Shown here piece by piece: positions 62,480-64,000 of a stretch of DNA of 64,000 nucleotides. A model generated the notes under the pieces. That model saw only the letters and a list, made by a program, of their open reading frames with translations. It did not search any database and had not been told where the DNA came from. Made by a program: the position numbers and the translations under genes. Position 1 is the first letter of the stretch. The number at the start of each line of letters is the position of its first letter. The DNA is taken from NCBI RefSeq assembly GCF_001307765.1, contig NZ_LKBA01000006.1, positions 186,001 to 250,000 on the forward strand. Reading direction: 5' to 3'. Source of the DNA: Aliiroseovarius crassostreae (lineage in GTDB: Bacteria; Pseudomonadota; Alphaproteobacteria; Rhodobacterales; Rhodobacteraceae).

Positions 62480-62572
62480 CTGGGGCGCACGCAACAATAT
62501 TGCGCGTGATTTTTCAAGACTTTTGGTGCCGCCACGTAGTTCTACGTAACGGCACAATGCGCTAAAATGCGC

Positions 62573-63007
62573 TCAGTAGCCCATGATCATATTGGTCAGC
62601 GCTTCGGCCTGGCTCGACAGCTCATCCAGTCGCGCCTTGACCACGTCACCGATCGACACCAGCCCGACCATCTCGTCACCTTCCATCACCGGCATATGGC
62701 GAAACCGACCTTCGGTCATGGTCTGCAACACCTGAATGGCCCGGTCGCCGGGGGCGCAGCTGACCAGTTTGGCGGTCATGATACTGTCGACAGTGTTGGT
62801 CAGGCACCCCGTGCCCGACGCCCCAAGGGCACTGACGACATCGCGTTCCGACACGATCCCCGCCGGGCGCACGCCATCCTCGGACACAATCACCGCGCCA
62901 ATCTTTTTCTCCGACAAAAGCGCCACCGCCTCGGTGATCGAACTGCCCGGTTTAATCGTGGCAACACCGCTGATCGGTTTGTCTTTGAGAATTTGGCTGA
63001 CGAGCAT
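62573..63007 (-). CDS. CBS-domain pair protein
   Basis: 144-aa protein consisting of two CBS domains (MLVSQILKDKPISGVATIKP and SIMTAKLVSCAPGDRAIQVL), with the usual second-domain H-M-P-V segment (RFRHMPVMEGDEMVGLVSIGD). Such single Bateman modules bind adenine nucleotides and act as sensors; the partner is unknown. AGGAGG precedes the ATG. It lies 78 bases downstream of the LysR gene on the same strand. Confidence 0.85.
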   Translation of the reverse strand: MLVSQILKDKPISGVATIKPGSSITEAVALLSEKKIGAVIVSEDGVRPAGIVSERDVVSALGASGTGCLTNTVDSIMTAKLVSCAPGDRAIQVLQTMTEGRFRHMPVMEGDEMVGLVSIGDVVKARLDELSSQAEALTNMIMGY

Positions 63008-63085
63008 CTGAACCTCCTGGGGAATTATAATTTATGTCCCCAGCGTCACCCCTCACGCAACAATATGTCAAGAACATTCGGCACC

Positions 63086-63985
63086 TTAGGGTGTTTCTAC
63101 CATGTTTTCCAACCGCGCCACCTCTGCCCGGATTCCCTGCGCCAACGCCTCTGCCACCCGCGCAAAACGCTCCACCCGCGCATCCCCTTCGTGGCGCACC
63201 AGATAAAAGGACCGCGTGATCGACAGCTGGTCGCTCAGCACCCGCCGCAGTTCCGGCGCAAAAGGCAGGATGAAATCATGGGTGATGCCAACCCCGCCCC
63301 CCTGGCGCACCATGCCCTGCTGCACCGCCACCAGGTTGGAGGCCAGCTGCACCCGCTCAATCCCCAGCTTGGTCAGGAAATCAAGCTCGGGATAAAAGAT
63401 CATGTCCTGAATATACCCCACAATCGGATGATCCCGCAGGTCCGCCAGCCGCTCCAGCCGGGGGGCGTGGCGCAGATAGGTCTCACTTGCCGCAAGATGC
63501 AGGTGATAGTCGGTGATCCGCTGCACGGTGACCCGGCCCGCCTGCGGGGGGCTGACGGTAATCGCCATATCCGCTTCCCGTTTTGACAGGTTGATCACGC
63601 GGGGCAGCGCCACGACCTGCAATTCCAGCTCCGGGTGCTGGCGCTGAATCTGCGCACAGACCTGCGGCAGGATATAACTGGCGCAACCATCCGTGGCGCC
63701 AATCCGCACCTGACCGGACAATTGCCCGGACTGTCCACGCAGCTCATCCGCCCCGGACAAAACCGCCTGCTCTGCCCGTTCCGCATGGGACAACAGACGC
63801 GAGCCCGCCTCGGTCAGCGCATAGCCCTGCGGTGACTTGGTGAACAGAACCTGCCCCAGATCGCCCTCGAGCTTGGCCACCCGCCGCCCCACCGTGGCCG
63901 CATCACGCTTGAGCACCTTGCCCGCCCGCGACAGGCTTTCCGCCCGCGCCACCGCCAGAAACACTTTCAGATCATCCCAATCCAT
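63086..63985 (-). CDS. LysR-family transcriptional regulator
   Basis: 299-aa regulator with a winged helix-turn-helix (LKVFLAVARAESLSRAGKVL, then AATVGRRVAKLEGDLGQVLF) and a substrate domain (KREADMAITVSPPQAGR). The DNA-recognition helix (DAATVGRRVAKLE) belongs to the subgroup found in many alphaproteobacterial LysR proteins that replace the usual Ser-x-x-x-Ser-Arg with Thr-Val-Gly-Arg-Arg. The gene is complete in the window; its target and the divergent partner lie outside it. Confidence 0.88.
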   Translation of the reverse strand: MDWDDLKVFLAVARAESLSRAGKVLKRDAATVGRRVAKLEGDLGQVLFTKSPQGYALTEAGSRLLSHAERAEQAVLSGADELRGQSGQLSGQVRIGATDGCASYILPQVCAQIQRQHPELELQVVALPRVINLSKREADMAITVSPPQAGRVTVQRITDYHLHLAASETYLRHAPRLERLADLRDHPIVGYIQDMIFYPELDFLTKLGIERVQLASNLVAVQQGMVRQGGGVGITHDFILPFAPELRRVLSDQLSITRSFYLVRHEGDARVERFARVAEALAQGIRAEVARLENMVETP

Positions 63986-64000
63986 CACCCGCTCCGTAGA

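Noticed and set aside
1-64000. tRNA or rRNA genes, insertion sequences, integrases
   Set aside because: No cloverleaf with a CCA-type end, no rRNA-like stretch and no transposase or integrase motif was seen.

Overview
The window comes from a high-GC alphaproteobacterium, most likely a marine Rhodobacterales (Roseobacter-group) species. The evidence is gene content and synteny: hflK-hflC-DUF2065 with a Do-type protease nearby, argC-ccmE-ccmF-ccmH, a purL to grxD block with bolA, fused indolepyruvate:ferredoxin oxidoreductase, zapA with a coiled-coil partner, two tandem gap genes with a conserved-looking micro-ORF between them, and DUF1127/DUF2842/DUF808 proteins. It is ordinary chromosome, densely coded on both strands. 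I see no rRNA, tRNA, insertion sequence or CRISPR array.

Layout. 1-9.1 kb: DUF1127 protein, ICMT-like methyltransferase, DegP-type protease, an inserted 352-aa membrane protein, DUF2065-HflC-HflK, glutathione reductase, RpiA. 9.2-19.8 kb: DUF454, serine dehydratase, EamA exporter, ThiN, an 850-aa acidic protein, DUF2842, PurA, SecG, PyrG. 20-28.8 kb: two TerB-like proteins around a DUF1330 gene, a four-gene basic amino acid ABC importer, then a coupled amidotransferase/glutamine-synthetase-like pair and a DegT-type aminotransferase. 29-37 kb: LysR, ComEC, GltX, GltA, a small outer-membrane barrel, an enoyl-CoA hydratase. 37-44 kb, minus strand: murI-argC-ccmE-[five overlapping lysis-type genes]-ccmF-ccmH. 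44-56 kb: IorAB with divergent LysR, a candidate structured RNA, purL, Cys-rich protein, bolA, 80-aa protein, grxD, zapA and a ZauP-like partner, transketolase. 56-64 kb: EamA exporter, AT-richer orphan, DUF808, gap1, 47-aa ORF, gap2, coaD, CBS protein, LysR.

The most interesting part is 39.6-41.6 kb. A GH108 endolysin, a holin of the type known for gene transfer agent (GTA) release, a BhlA/UviB-like small membrane protein, a 41-aa micro-protein and a 4-helix membrane protein form a chain of overlapping genes inside the cytochrome c maturation locus. I read it as the remote lysis cassette of a Rhodobacter-type GTA whose structural genes are not in this window.

The intergenic DNA carries several repeat families: octamer arrays (unit CTAGTTTT; 2, 4, 9 and 13 copies) that start after a shared CCAG flank; a mobile-looking paired-hairpin element built on GCGTTTCG (six copies, some half-length); a CACCCCGGGATATTT-type element (three copies); and AAAGTTTAAACTTT palindrome pairs beside the pentose-phosphate genes rpiA and tkt. 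Both gap genes have a palindrome close to the TGTTAGCGCTAACA operator of the LacI-family carbon regulator CceR. The amidotransferase operon has a 16-bp perfect palindrome just after its promoter.

All calls come from reading sequence and remembered family features. No search was run.
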